The notes: generated from the letters alone by a model not told the origin. Positions 35,433 to 45,530 are shown, numbered from the stretch's first letter. The stretch is 64,000 bases of DNA from Sphingomonadaceae bacterium (GCA_024236195.1 JACKKZ010000003.1:372001-436000), one strand, 5' to 3'. Made by a program: numbers and translations.

Positions 35433-35807
35433 ATGAAGCCCAAATCCTCAAGCGCCAAAAAGCCTGCCGAGCAGGTCGTAAAGGACATCCGCCGCAAGAC
35501 CCGTCGGCACTTCTCTGCTGAAGACAAGATCAGGATCGTGCTCGATGGCCTGCGCGGCGATGACTCCATTGCCGAGCTGTGCCGCCGTGAAGGGATCGCA
35601 CAGAGCCTGTATTACACCTGGTCCAAGGAGTTCATGGAGGCCGGCAAGCGCCGTCTGGCTGGTGACACTGCGCGTGCTGCGACCACGGACGAGGTGAAGG
35701 ACCTGCGCCGTGAGGCCCGTGATCTGAAGGAATGTGTGGCCGATCTCACCCTGGAGAACCGTCTGCTCAAAAAAAGCATGATCGCGGATGGGGGAGACGA
35801 CGAATGA
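35433..35807 (+). CDS. IS3-family transposase OrfA
   Basis: Starts at ATG 35433 (MKPKSSSAKKPAEQVVKD); 124 residues. Helix-turn-helix region RRHFSAEDKIRIVLDGLRGD then SIAELCRREGIAQSLYYTW, followed by a leucine-zipper region (LRREARDLKECVADLTLENR). The stop overlaps the orfB start as ATGA. The IS1111 element ends only a few bases before its start codon, so its native promoter and leader are displaced. Confidence 0.88.
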   Translation: MKPKSSSAKKPAEQVVKDIRRKTRRHFSAEDKIRIVLDGLRGDDSIAELCRREGIAQSLYYTWSKEFMEAGKRRLAGDTARAATTDEVKDLRREARDLKECVADLTLENRLLKKSMIADGGDDE

Positions 35808-36784
35808 GATACCCTGCATCCGAGAAGCTGGAGATAATCCGGATCGTCGAGCAGTCGCACCTGCCCGCCAAACGCACGCTGGACCAGCTCGGCGTGGCAC
35901 GGCGCACCTTCTACCGCTGGTATGATCGTTACCTTGAAGGTGGCCCCGAGGCGCTGGCAGACCGACCATCCGGGCCGAGCCGGGTGTGGAACCGCATCGG
36001 CGAGGATGTCCGGCAGCAGATCGTCGAGATGGCGCTGGAACAGACCGAGCTGTCCCCGCGAGAACTGGCGGTGCGCTTCACCGACGAGAAGCGCTACTTC
36101 GTGTCCGAAGCTACGGTCTATCGCCTCCTGAAGGCCCACGATCTGATCACCAGCCCGGCCTACACCGTGATCAAGGCGGCAGATGCGTTCCACACGCAAA
36201 CCTCCCGCCCCAACGAGATGTGGCAGACCGACTTTACCTACTTCAAGATCATAGGATGGGGTTGGGTCTATCTCTCGACCGTGCTCGACGATTACTCGCG
36301 CTACATCATTGCATGGAAGCTCTGCACCACCATGCGAGCCGAGGACGTCACTGACACGCTCGATATGGCACTGGCAGCCTCAGGCTGCGACCACGCCAAT
36401 GTGCTGCACAGGCCCCGCCTGCTCAGCGACAATGGCCCCAGCTACATCGCGAGCGAGTTGGCCGAATACATCGACGCCAACAAGATGAGCCACGTGCGCG
36501 GCGCACCCTTCCACCCACAGACCCAAGGCAAGATCGAACGCTGGCACCAGACCCTGAAGAACCGTGTGCTGCTGGAGAACTACTTCCTGCCCGGTGACCT
36601 CGAACAGCAGATCGAGGCCTTCGTCGAGCATTACAACCACCAGCGCTACCACGAGAGCCTCGACAACGTCACACCCGCCGATGCCTACTTCGGCAGGGCT
36701 GCCGCCATCATCAAACGAAGAGAAAGGATCAAGCGAAAGACACTCGAACATCGGCGCTTGCAACACCGCACGCTCGCCGCCTAA
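35804..36784 (+). CDS. IS3-family transposase OrfB
   Basis: Starts at ATG 35804 in an ATGA overlap with orfA, so expression may be by translational coupling rather than the frameshift common in the family; 326 residues. The DDE integrase core is complete: MWQTDFTYFKI (D), LLSDNGPSYIASE (D) and QGKIERWHQTLKN (E). The C-terminus ends RRLQHRTLAA. Intact, so potentially active if transcribed. Confidence 0.9.
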   Translation: MRYPASEKLEIIRIVEQSHLPAKRTLDQLGVARRTFYRWYDRYLEGGPEALADRPSGPSRVWNRIGEDVRQQIVEMALEQTELSPRELAVRFTDEKRYFVSEATVYRLLKAHDLITSPAYTVIKAADAFHTQTSRPNEMWQTDFTYFKIIGWGWVYLSTVLDDYSRYIIAWKLCTTMRAEDVTDTLDMALAASGCDHANVLHRPRLLSDNGPSYIASELAEYIDANKMSHVRGAPFHPQTQGKIERWHQTLKNRVLLENYFLPGDLEQQIEAFVEHYNHQRYHESLDNVTPADAYFGRAAAIIKRRERIKRKTLEHRRLQHRTLAA

Positions 36785-36833
36785 ACATCAATCCAAGACG
36801 AGGCCCACACTCCGCTGATCTACGCCGCGAGTT

Positions 36834-39800
36834 GTGCCAAATGTTCTGACGACAGACACTTACGCGCAAACGGCTTCCACTCCCGAAGACCGACGCAATA
36901 ATGATGAACTGGGCGTCGATGTAACAACCGGGACATATAATCTTGCCTTTGTTGAAGGCGAGATTGGTGATGCAGGCGAAGGCATCAAGCTCATCCGTTA
37001 TTGGGGACAGGCTGGCTGGCGCGACAATTGGAGCGGTGACCTGCGGGTCACCGGTTCAGCAGGTTCGCAGGTTGCGACCATTACCTTTGGCGCGATCTCC
37101 GAGGAATTTACGCAGTCAGGCAGCAATTGGGTCAACACCAAGGGTAATGGCGCGACGCTGGTCAAGCAGGTCACGGCAGGCTCATTCGGCAATCCCGACC
37201 AGATCACCTACACCTACACAGCCAGCAATGGCTCGCAGATCGTCTATACCCATGTCGAGACCTTGATGGGAACGGCAGCGGATTCGACAACGATCCAGAT
37301 GGCTTCAACCTATTGCAATAGCTCAAATGCCAATGATTGCGCTTTGCCCACCAGCATCACTGATCCCGATGGCTCGGCCTACACGCTGACCTGGGATGTG
37401 CCCAAGCAATGCACAACGACATTTGAGCCGCCATTCTATGAGCAGGTGACCACCTGTAATGTCGCCTACCGCCTGATTGATGTGCGCAGCCGCGCCTCCT
37501 ACGGGATGAAGGTAAAATACCAGTCCAATAGCTGGCCATCAGGAAGCCCGGCCCCTGCCACAAACTGGCCTACCCGCAACAATGCGAAATTCTTCGATCT
37601 GAGCGAAGTCTATTGCGACCCTACGGCGCTTAATTGCGATTCGGTAACGGCGGCGGCAGAAGTCACTTATTCGACGCCTTCTGGCGGCGTTACCGAAGTA
37701 ACCGATGAGCATGGGGATACCTGGCGTTTTACCGTCACAGGCGGCAGGCTGACTGGCATTCGCAGGCCCGGCGAGACCAGCGATACCACAGTGGTCGCCT
37801 ATAACGGCTCTGGCCGAGTCTCTTCTGTCACACAGGACGGTGCCACCACGACCTATAGCTGGAGCACGGGAGGCAGCACGACGCTTACCTCCACCACGAG
37901 TGAAGGGACGACCTCGACCGTCACAACTGCCAGTGGCAGTGACCAGCCTACCAGCGTGACCAATGGCACGAGCAACACCACCACTTACATCTATGACAGC
38001 AATGGCCGGGTAACGCGCGAGATGCGGCCAGAGGGTGATTACACCAACTGGACCTATGATGCGCGTGGCAATGTCACACAGGTGCGCAATGTTGCCAAAT
38101 CGGGTTCAGGATTGGCGGATATTGTTGCAACAGCCAGCTTTCCGGCAAGCTGCACCAATTTTGCGACCTGCAACAAGCCGACCTATACGATTGATCCAAA
38201 GGGCAATCGCACGGATTATACTTATTCAACATATGGCCAGCTCACGCGCGTGCGCTTGCCCGCGCCCAGCACTGGCGCAGCGCGGCCCGAAGTCAATTAT
38301 TCCTACACCCCGCTCTTCCCATCGCGGCGTGATGCAAGCGGCAATCTTGTTCCGATCGCGAATGCTGAACACAAGCTCATGGAGATCACCAGTTGCGCTA
38401 CGGCCGCGACCTGCGCTGGCACAGCCAATGAGACCAAGATCACTTATGTCTATGGGACACCCAACCTGCTGATGACCGCCATGACTGTGGCCAGCGGAGA
38501 TGGGTCTGTCAGTGCCACAACGGCCTATAGCTACGACACTGCCGACAATCTCAAGACGGTCGATGGTCCGCTTCCGGGCAGCGATGATACGACCACCTAT
38601 TTTTATGACGCCAATAATCGCCGCCGGGGTGTGATCGGGCCAGACCCGGATGGCGGTGGCAGCCGCCAGCGTTATGCGGAACGCTACACCCGCGATGATC
38701 AAAGCCGCATCACCAAGGTCGAGCGGGGCTACGCCATTGCGGCGACGGACGCTGCGCTTGATGCGATGACCGTCTCTGATTTTGTCGAGATCGCTTTTAA
38801 TGATGATGGCAATGTCACCTCCCGTACGCTCAAATCGGGCAGCACCTCCTATGCGCTGACGCAATATAGCTATGATGACGATAATCGTCTGGAATGCACT
38901 GCGATCCGCATGAACCCGGCAATCTATGGCGGCCTGCCTGCCAGCGCCTGCACTCCGGCAACCAAGGGAGCCTATGGCTCAGACCGGATCAGCCAGAACT
39001 TCTATGATAGCTCAGGCCGCCTGATCAAAATCCGCAATGCGCGGACCACGACTGAACAATCGGACGATATCATTGCCACCTGGACTGCCAATAGTCGCCT
39101 TGCCACGGTCAAGGATGGGGAAGGCAATCTCACCACTTATGAATATGACGGCCATGACCGGCTGAGCAAGACACGCTACCCCAACACAACCCAGGGCGCG
39201 GGCACCAGCTCAACGACCGATTATGAGCTGCTAACCTATGATGCAGGCAGCTTTGTCACGCAGCGCCGCCTGCGTGATGGCGGGACAATCAACCTCACGT
39301 GGGACAAGCTCGGCCGCCTGACCTCTGCCCAACCCACAGGCGAGCATAAGGTCGATTATGATTATGATTTGATGGGGCGGCTCAAGGAAATTGACCGCGC
39401 AGGTGACGGCAAGACCGTAACCATGACCTATGACGCGCTGGGCCGTGTGCTGAGCGAAAGCCAGCCCAATGGTTCGGTCAGCTTCCAATATGACGCTGCC
39501 GGGCGCATGACCCGCCTCACCTGGGGCGATGGTTTCTATGCGGTCTATGATTATGACGTTACCAATCAGGTCACCAAGATCCGCGAGAACGGCGCCACTT
39601 CGGGCGTCGGTGTGCTGGCCAGCTACAGCTATGACAATCTCGGGCGGCGCACCACTGTGACATCAGGCAATGGTGCGGTTACCAGCTATGGCTGGGATGC
39701 TGTCTCGCGCCTTACCAGCCTGACGCATAATTTTACCGGCACTGCAGATGATATCACCATTGGCTCCATGGCTTATAATCCGGCGGGGCAGATCACGAGC

Positions 39801-41147
39801 CAGCTACGCAGCAATGATGCTTATTCGTGGGATGAGCATTACAACACCGACCGCGCCTATGTGAATAATGGCCTCAATCAGGTGACCTCCGCTGGCAGCA
39901 CCAGCATCACCCATGACGCGCGCGGCAATCTCGCCACCTCTGGCAGTGACAGCTTTGGCTATAACCGGCTCAACCAGCTGACCTCTGCACCATCGCTGGC
40001 ACTGACCTACGATCCGGCAGGCCGCCTCCTCCAGCATGTGGAAGGGGGCACCACCACCACGCGGTTCCTCTATGCAGGCTCTGCGCTGGTGGGAGAGGTC
40101 AATGCCAGCGGCACGATCCTCAAGCGTTATATTCCAGGCGTCGGCAGCGATGAATGGGTCACCTCCTATACCGGCACCGGCACCAGCAATCGCAGCTTCC
40201 TCTATGCTGATGAGCGCGGCTCGATCATTGCGCTGGCCAACAGCTCCGGCACGGTTACGAACAAGAACCTCTATGACGAATATGGCATCCCTAGCGGTGA
40301 CAATGTCGGGCGGTTCCAATATACGGGGCAGGCTTGGTTGCCGGAGCTGGGAATGTATAACTACAAGGCCCGCATTTATTCACCCACCCTTGGCCGGTTC
40401 ATGCAGACCGACCCCATCGGCTATGGCGACGGGATGAACTGGTATAGCTATGTGGGTGGTGACCCGGTGAACTATGTTGATCCGAGTGGGTTGTCTGCGA
40501 TGCCGCCACCAGAGGACAATAGTAATCCAATTATTGTGAGAGGTCAAAGGGATGTGCCGTGTGGCGTAACAATATCGAGCTGTCTTGGTGGGCCGCTTGA
40601 GCTAATCGGTGTTATCGACCTATCTTTTGACTTACTCGATATCGGAGAGTTTGGCGGAATCTTGGTTGTTGCCAACCCCATTCAAGGGCCAGAACTCCCT
40701 GCACCAGATGACTTAGATCACTGTAGGTTCTTCGTCCCCATTGCAAACGGGTTGCTTGAAGCAGGTGAGGGGTATGTACAAATTGGGAATGATTTGTTCA
40801 TCGTGGGTGGGGGCTTGGCGATTACCGGCATGGTCTTGGAAGGAACAGGAATCGGGGCGCCGGCTGGGGGCACCGTTCACCTCGTAACTGCTGGCTTGGC
40901 TAGTGCTGGCGGGACAGCCTACGCGCTTGGAGGGCTTTCGTCACTAGGTGGGCACACCATCGGCACGGTCGCAACTGGAGGTGACGTTGGTCAAGTGGTT
41001 AATGTTGCGACCTCGGGCGTTTTAGGAAATGTCAATTCTGAGCTAAGGACGCCTGGAATCGAAACAGTCGACCAAGGCATAAGCGCGATATCAGATAGAT
41101 TGTTTCCACTTAATTTGCCCAAACGATATAGGTGCGCAGGTGATTAA
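36834..41147 (+). pseudogene. RHS/YD-repeat protein with toxin-like tip, 5' end removed by IS3
   Basis: The frame is open for 1437 codons from a GTG at 36834, but the first eight codons are IS3 sequence. Genuine RHS sequence begins near TYAQTASTPEDRRNNDELG, where AQ-T is what normally follows a cleaved signal peptide; so the signal peptide and start are lost. YD repeats fill about residues 300-1190 (for example YDALGRVLSESQPNGS). The core ends with YTGQAWLPELGMYNYKARI and RFMQTDPIGYGDGMN. The last 210 residues are a hydrophobic, Gly-rich tip (GGGLAITGMVLEGTGIGAPA). The next gene overlaps its end by 8 nt. Confidence 0.75.
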
Positions 41148-41433
41148 TTTATCAATCGGGATTTTATTTATTGTACTAATTTTAATACGCAGATGGGCCG
41201 CTCGACCCTTTTTTGCAGATAGTTATAGAGCATCGCTATTTTTAGACTTTGGCATTATCTTATCTATATCTATTATTATATTGGTATTGTCTATTTATTA
41301 TTATTCACCAACTATTCCCGAGATTAATTTATTTTTAAATATTGCTTTATTTCTATTTATATCAAGCAATATGATGGTGATCGCGGGCGCTGCGTATGAG
41401 ATTCGCTGGAATCTCTTGAAGATGAAAGAATAA
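41140..41433 (+). CDS. Small membrane protein, probable immunity protein for the RHS tip
   Basis: A 97-residue protein (MINLSIGILFIVLILIRRWA) with three membrane helices, including LFLDFGIILSISIIILVL and FLNIALFLFISSNMMVIAG. It overlaps the 3' end of the RHS gene by 8 nt. The DNA is conspicuously AT-rich compared with the RHS core, as is usual for exchangeable toxin tip/immunity cassettes. A membrane immunity protein fits a hydrophobic, membrane-acting tip. Function is inferred from position only. Confidence 0.55.
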   Translation: MINLSIGILFIVLILIRRWAARPFFADSYRASLFLDFGIILSISIIILVLSIYYYSPTIPEINLFLNIALFLFISSNMMVIAGAAYEIRWNLLKMKE

Positions 41434-41529
41434 TTTCTTCGAATTGCGGGGACAGTATACCTAGGCTCAAGGAATTACGGTGACGCTTTACTCAACCCCC
41501 AATCTCCGCGCTCCCACTGCCTCTCCCCC

Positions 41530-41713
41530 ATGATCCAGCGGGCCGCTTACTCCAGCATGTGGAAGGGGGGAGCACGACTACGCGATTCCTCCCGTGCGGG
41601 CTCGGCCTTGGTGGGAGAGGTCAATGCCAGCGGCGCAATCCTCCAGCGTCATATTCCCGGCGTCGGCAGCGACGAGCGGATCACCCCCTATACCAGCAGC
41701 GGCAATCACGGCC
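41530..41713 (+). pseudogene. RHS core fragment (orphan remnant)
   Basis: The frame encodes GSALVGEVNASGAIL and IPGVGSDERITPYTSS, nearly identical to GSALVGEVNASGTIL and IPGVGSDEWVTSYTGT in the intact RHS core at about 40078-40180. The DNA shows the same relation (GTGGGAGAGGTCAATGCCAG in both). The fragment lacks core ends and has frame changes (the ATGTGGAAGGGGG stretch mirrors the copy in another frame). It is the trace of a second RHS core downstream of the first tip, as left by tip replacement. Confidence 0.75.
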
Positions 41714-42076
41714 TCAATCCCGCCTTAGCGAAGCCCCGGCATAAGGATCGTAATTCGCAGGCGGCAGATCAGCGCGCGGCGTAGTCTCAACCACTGGCTC
41801 CGGCGAAACGGGTACAGGCGCATCCCCCTCGCCGCCAAATGTCATCAAAGCCGCCGCAATGGCTGGCGCTCCAAACAGCAAGAACGCCCCAACCACCACC
41901 TTGCCCGCGCGCCGGAAAGGCAGGTTCCCGCTGAGCAGCAGGAACCCAAGGAACGCCATTCCCAGAATGGCCAGCCCAAGCGCCAGCGATCCAGTAGTGA
42001 GACCAACAACCCACTCGGCGCCCGCCCCAACTGCTGATGCAGGCGGAGCCTCCAGCAAGGATTGCTGCACACTCAC
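41714..42076 (-). CDS. virB2: TrbC/VirB2-like pilin subunit of a T4SS
   Basis: A 120-residue protein with two hydrophobic helices (GLTTGSLALGLAILGMAFLG; VVVGAFLLFGAPAIAAALMT) separated by a short positively charged loop (NLPFRRAGK), the topology of VirB2/TrbC pilins. No clear cleavable signal is present. A Pro-rich polar C-terminal extension (PVPVSPEPVVETTPRADLP) follows. It is the last gene of the operon, overlapping virB11 by 4 nt; virB2 usually comes first. Confidence 0.7.
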   Translation of the reverse strand: MSVQQSLLEAPPASAVGAGAEWVVGLTTGSLALGLAILGMAFLGFLLLSGNLPFRRAGKVVVGAFLLFGAPAIAAALMTFGGEGDAPVPVSPEPVVETTPRADLPPANYDPYAGASLRRD

Positions 42077-43050
42077 GCTCCAGCCCTCACCATCACCTGC
42101 GATACCTGCCGTTTCCCATCGACGCGCGCGAGTTGCACAAACATATCCACACTCTCACGCACGTAATGCCGCACATCATCGCGCGAGAGACGCGCGCCCG
42201 ATTGCAGCACGAGCAGCACCAGCTGCTCAATCGCCCGGCGCGGCGTGTCGGCGTGGATGGTGGTCATGGAACCGGGATGGCCGGTATTGACTGCACGGAG
42301 AAAAGTGAACGCCTCAGCCCCGCGTAGCTCACCAAGGATAATCCGGTCTGGCCGCATGCGCAGGGCAGCAATTAGCAGGTCTTCTGCGGTAACGCGCGCC
42401 TCTGAGAGTTCGCCGCGCGCAGCAATCAGTCCTACCCCATTGGGATGGACGAGATTAAGCTCTTGCGTATCCTCGATCAGGATTAGCCGCTCCTCGCGCG
42501 GGATTTCCGCCAGCAGGGCGTTGAGAAAGGTGGTTTTGCCGGTCGATGTGCCGCCCGCGATCAAGATATTCCGCCGCGCTTTCACCGCCTCACGCAGTGC
42601 GGCACCTGCGTCTTTACCGGTAAGCGGAACATAGTCCTGGTCATCGTCAAGCGAGGCATTGTCAGCAGAGACGCTGTCAAACGCCCCTTCCTCTTCCCAA
42701 TCCGCCAGGCTGAAGTCAGCTGAGACATGTTTGCGAATAGCAAAGACATGGCCAGCGCGCGTGGCGGGAGGACCGACCACTTGCACCCGCGATCCATCAG
42801 CAAGATTGGCGGCCAGGAGCGGCTGAGAGCGGTTGATCCCTTGCGAAGAACCAGCAGCGATTTGCCGCGCCAGCCTTGCCAGCAATGCCTCTTCCAGCGC
42901 AGGCTCGTCATAGCGTTCGATAGCCCCGCCCAGAGTCTCTACCCAAAGCTCACCAGGGCGATTGATCCAAAGGTCAGTCACATCATCACGCCCCAGCCAT
43001 GGGGCGAGCGGAGCAAGGAAGCTGTCGAGGTAGTATCCGGTATCGCTCAC
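42073..43050 (-). CDS. virB11: T4SS ATPase VirB11
   Basis: A 325-residue secretion ATPase. Walker A GGTSTGKT at 166-173, Walker B RIILGELRG at about 237-245, Asp box LILIEDTQELN, and His box GHPGSMTTIHAD are all present. VirB11 hexamers energise T4SS assembly and substrate transport at the inner membrane. A short acidic insert (SADNASLDDDQDY) precedes the Walker A. It overlaps virB10 and virB2 by 4 nt each. Confidence 0.95.
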   Translation of the reverse strand: MSDTGYYLDSFLAPLAPWLGRDDVTDLWINRPGELWVETLGGAIERYDEPALEEALLARLARQIAAGSSQGINRSQPLLAANLADGSRVQVVGPPATRAGHVFAIRKHVSADFSLADWEEEGAFDSVSADNASLDDDQDYVPLTGKDAGAALREAVKARRNILIAGGTSTGKTTFLNALLAEIPREERLILIEDTQELNLVHPNGVGLIAARGELSEARVTAEDLLIAALRMRPDRIILGELRGAEAFTFLRAVNTGHPGSMTTIHADTPRRAIEQLVLLVLQSGARLSRDDVRHYVRESVDMFVQLARVDGKRQVSQVMVRAGA

Positions 43051-44090
43051 GATTCGACCGAGGAAAAATCAAGGTCGCGTGCGACGAACACCGAGACGCT
43101 GGTACCATGGCGCACTGACAGAGTAGGCTGGACCTGCTGTGGCTGGGTAGCAGTCACATTCTGCGTGCTGCCAGGCAGTGCCACGATCACGCCATCGGTC
43201 ACTTTGCGCGAAGCCACATTGACGCCAATATCAAGCACTGACTGCAGAACCGCTCCGCCAAAGCGCTGAAGGAACTTGCTGTCGACCTTGCCCTTGACCC
43301 CGGCGCGGCCAAGCGGATCGGAAGCCGGAGAATCAAGCGCAATGATCACCCCGTCAGGCCGCACAAGCCGCGTCCACTGGATCAATGCTCGCTTCTGGCC
43401 GGGTTGAAGGTCAGCATCATATTCGCCGATCAGGCGGCTGCCACGCTGGATCAGGACACGCGTGCCGTCAAAGCTGTAGATGTTACGCTGGACCAGAGCC
43501 CGCACGCCGCCGGGACGGGTCGAGTCGAGCGCAGTTTCAAGGACAGCCGGGATCACTGTCCCCTTGGGGATGGTGAGTGAGGGATTGACGAAACGTTCGG
43601 CCTGGACCCGATCAGCGCCCTTCCCGTCTGCACTGCGCTGGGCGGCAGGTGCAGTGCCTACTGGCGCGCGATAGGCCACAATCGGCTCGCGCGGTGGCGT
43701 GTAGGCAGGCGGAGGAACAGGCGGGAGTGATGCAGCTGGAGCTGGTGCTACAATCCGAGCCTGTGCAGGCGGTGGGTTCAATTGCACTGCAGGTTGCAGG
43801 GTTAGGGGCTCAGGCTGCTGTGTCGACGGCGGAAGCAGTCGCCGCTCTCCAAATGCCTGCGGCACGGCCAGCGGCGGCGGCGAGCTGATCCGGCTCCCCG
43901 GATCAGGTGCCACAAAGCTGGTAGCAGGCTGGTTGAGCTCCGCGCGATTGGCATTGAGCGCAGAGAAGAGTCCGACCCCTCCAATGCCAAGGATAGCGAG
44001 GAAGATATAGAGCCCCATATTGCCCGCCGACTTGGCAGCCACCAGCGGCAAGCCATCATCTGGGGTAGTGTCTGTGCCCGGCTCAGCCAC
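43047..44090 (-). CDS. virB10: T4SS channel protein VirB10
   Basis: Start taken as GTG 44090 within the virB9 3' end (8-nt overlap); 347 residues. One membrane helix (GLYIFLAILGIGGVGLFSAL), a long Pro-rich periplasmic segment (about residues 75-155), then the conserved C-terminal TrbI domain: LTIPKGTVIPAVLETALDST, VLIQRGSRLIGEYD, IQWTRLVRPDGVIIALDSPA and GGAVLQSVLDIG. VirB10 spans both membranes in the core complex and senses ATPase activity. Confidence 0.93.
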   Translation of the reverse strand: MAEPGTDTTPDDGLPLVAAKSAGNMGLYIFLAILGIGGVGLFSALNANRAELNQPATSFVAPDPGSRISSPPPLAVPQAFGERRLLPPSTQQPEPLTLQPAVQLNPPPAQARIVAPAPAASLPPVPPPAYTPPREPIVAYRAPVGTAPAAQRSADGKGADRVQAERFVNPSLTIPKGTVIPAVLETALDSTRPGGVRALVQRNIYSFDGTRVLIQRGSRLIGEYDADLQPGQKRALIQWTRLVRPDGVIIALDSPASDPLGRAGVKGKVDSKFLQRFGGAVLQSVLDIGVNVASRKVTDGVIVALPGSTQNVTATQPQQVQPTLSVRHGTSVSVFVARDLDFSSVES

Positions 44091-44799
44091 CTTGCGCCTC
44101 CGGGGACGGATTGCGTTTGGCGGTCGCCTTATCCTTGTCGATCCGGAACACCAGTTCCTGCCACACACGGTCGATCACAAAGACATCATCGCGCATATGG
44201 CCATTGACGATCTGCTCGTCGCCCGTCGGGCCGATAGCGAAAATGGCAGGTAATGACTGGTCAGGCGCAAAGCGGATATGGGTCTTGATCCCATCATCGC
44301 TGATGTCTGCTGGACGGACCGATTGATCGCCGCGCAGGCGGTAATGCCACAGATCGCCGCCAGAGAGGGCGGGCAGTTCCATCGAACCCTGTCTTGTCCC
44401 TTGGAGGCGATAGGGCTGCTCTGCCTGATAACGAACAAGATAGGCTGCCATCAGCCCTTCCCCGGTCTCAGCAAGGAAGCGGTAGGAGCGGCGATCGGTT
44501 GTGACCTCGAGATTGGCAGTCGCATCGGGGGACTTGGGGACCAGCAGGAAACTGTCCTGCTCAGCTGAGATATGCACATCGAACGCGCCGCGACGATCCA
44601 GTGTCACTTCAGAGATAGTTTCGCCCGGCTCGAGCATTACGGTGAGAGCTGTTTGCGGAAGAGCGCGCAGACGAATGGCTTGCCCCGGCATCCAGGAAAA
44701 GGTCTGCAGGCGCGGATTGTCGGGATCAGGCGTCGGCAGGCTCTGCGCACTTGCTGCGCTGGCAAGGCAAAGCAGCAAGGTGCCGAGGAGCCACTTCAT
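44083..44799 (-). CDS. virB9: T4SS outer-membrane complex protein VirB9
   Basis: A 238-residue protein with a clear signal peptide (MKWLLGTLLLCLASAASAQS) and the TrbG/VirB9 fold: TFSWMPGQAIRLRALPQTAL, LEPGETISEVTLDRRGAFDV, YRLRGDQSVRPADISDDGIK and THIRFAPDQSLPAIFAIGPT. The VirB9 C-terminus normally binds VirB7, for which no gene is seen here. Confidence 0.92.
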   Translation of the reverse strand: MKWLLGTLLLCLASAASAQSLPTPDPDNPRLQTFSWMPGQAIRLRALPQTALTVMLEPGETISEVTLDRRGAFDVHISAEQDSFLLVPKSPDATANLEVTTDRRSYRFLAETGEGLMAAYLVRYQAEQPYRLQGTRQGSMELPALSGGDLWHYRLRGDQSVRPADISDDGIKTHIRFAPDQSLPAIFAIGPTGDEQIVNGHMRDDVFVIDRVWQELVFRIDKDKATAKRNPSPEAQGG

Positions 44800-45530
44800 T
44801 GAGCTTCGTCCTGCGCTTTGGCTGCAGGCGCTTCTGCAGGCAATTGGGCTTCGACAACTTCGGGCAAGGTCTCAGCATTGCGGCGATAGCGGGTGACCTG
44901 GAAACCAAGCGGATTGATCATCCGGTCTGCTTCGCTCATCTGCGCACCGGAATATTCCCAATCCACCACCGCTGCCCAATATTGTGCTTCCTGTGCCCTC
45001 GCGCCGGGATCACGCCGTACCGTGGTAAAGCGCACAAGCGAACGCTTGGCAGAAAGCGAAGAGACGCTGCGCACTTCAACATCCACCTGTCCGCCATTGG
45101 GCAGATAAGCGAGCGGGCTTTCCGGATTGCTGGCCTGCATCGAGGCTTGATAGCGCTGGCGCGCTTTTGGCGCCGAGAACAGGCTGACCTTGCGATAGTC
45201 CTGTTGGAGGTCAGTGCCGTTAAAGCCTTCGCGCGCGATGACATATTGGACAAGGAACGAACGCGTCAGCGCGGCATCGGCACTCACTGTCTGCGCATTG
45301 AGCGGTGCCAGCGCTTCGACATGGCCGGTCTGGCGATCAACCAGCAGCGTATAGGGTTCGACTGTCTTGAGCGGCAGGAGCAGCACCAGCGCGACAGCCA
45401 GCAAGACCGCAATCAGCGCAGCCCCGCATGCCACAATCCACGCGATCCGGCGCGAGCGTTCAAGATCGGCGGTGACGCTGGTCGCCCAGCTATCCGCGAA
45501 CTCGCTGTCGATCATGTCATGCGCGCTCAT
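44796..45530 (-). CDS. virB8: T4SS inner-membrane protein VirB8
   Basis: A 244-residue bitopic protein: short cytoplasmic N-terminus (SWATSVTADLERSRRIAW), one helix (ALIAVLLAVALVLLLPL) and the NTF2-like periplasmic domain (VEPYTLLVDRQTGHVEAL; REGFNGTDLQQDYRKVSLFS). The C-terminus is extended and Ala/Glu-rich. VirB8 nucleates the inner-membrane complex. 4-nt overlaps with virB6 and virB9. Confidence 0.92.
   Translation of the reverse strand: MSAHDMIDSEFADSWATSVTADLERSRRIAWIVACGAALIAVLLAVALVLLLPLKTVEPYTLLVDRQTGHVEALAPLNAQTVSADAALTRSFLVQYVIAREGFNGTDLQQDYRKVSLFSAPKARQRYQASMQASNPESPLAYLPNGGQVDVEVRSVSSLSAKRSLVRFTTVRRDPGARAQEAQYWAAVVDWEYSGAQMSEADRMINPLGFQVTRYRRNAETLPEVVEAQLPAEAPAAKAQDEAQ

Larger units (their letters stand above)
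34020..36858 (+). mobile_element. IS3-family element, leader interrupted by an IS1111-type element
   Basis: TGTCCCCCGTCAG at 34020-34032 and CTGACGACAGACA at 36846-36858 are imperfect terminal inverted repeats (TGTC-CGTCAG shared). They enclose orfA and orfB. About 1.3 kb of IS1111-type sequence is inserted between the left end and orfA. Without it the element is about 1.5 kb, normal for IS3. No target duplication is visible, and the right end lies inside the 5' part of an RHS gene. Confidence 0.75.

Noticed and set aside
38226..38864. Long minus-strand frame opposite the RHS core
   Set aside because: It lies antisense to a clear RHS gene whose repeats and codon pattern explain the open frame; no protein motif is present.
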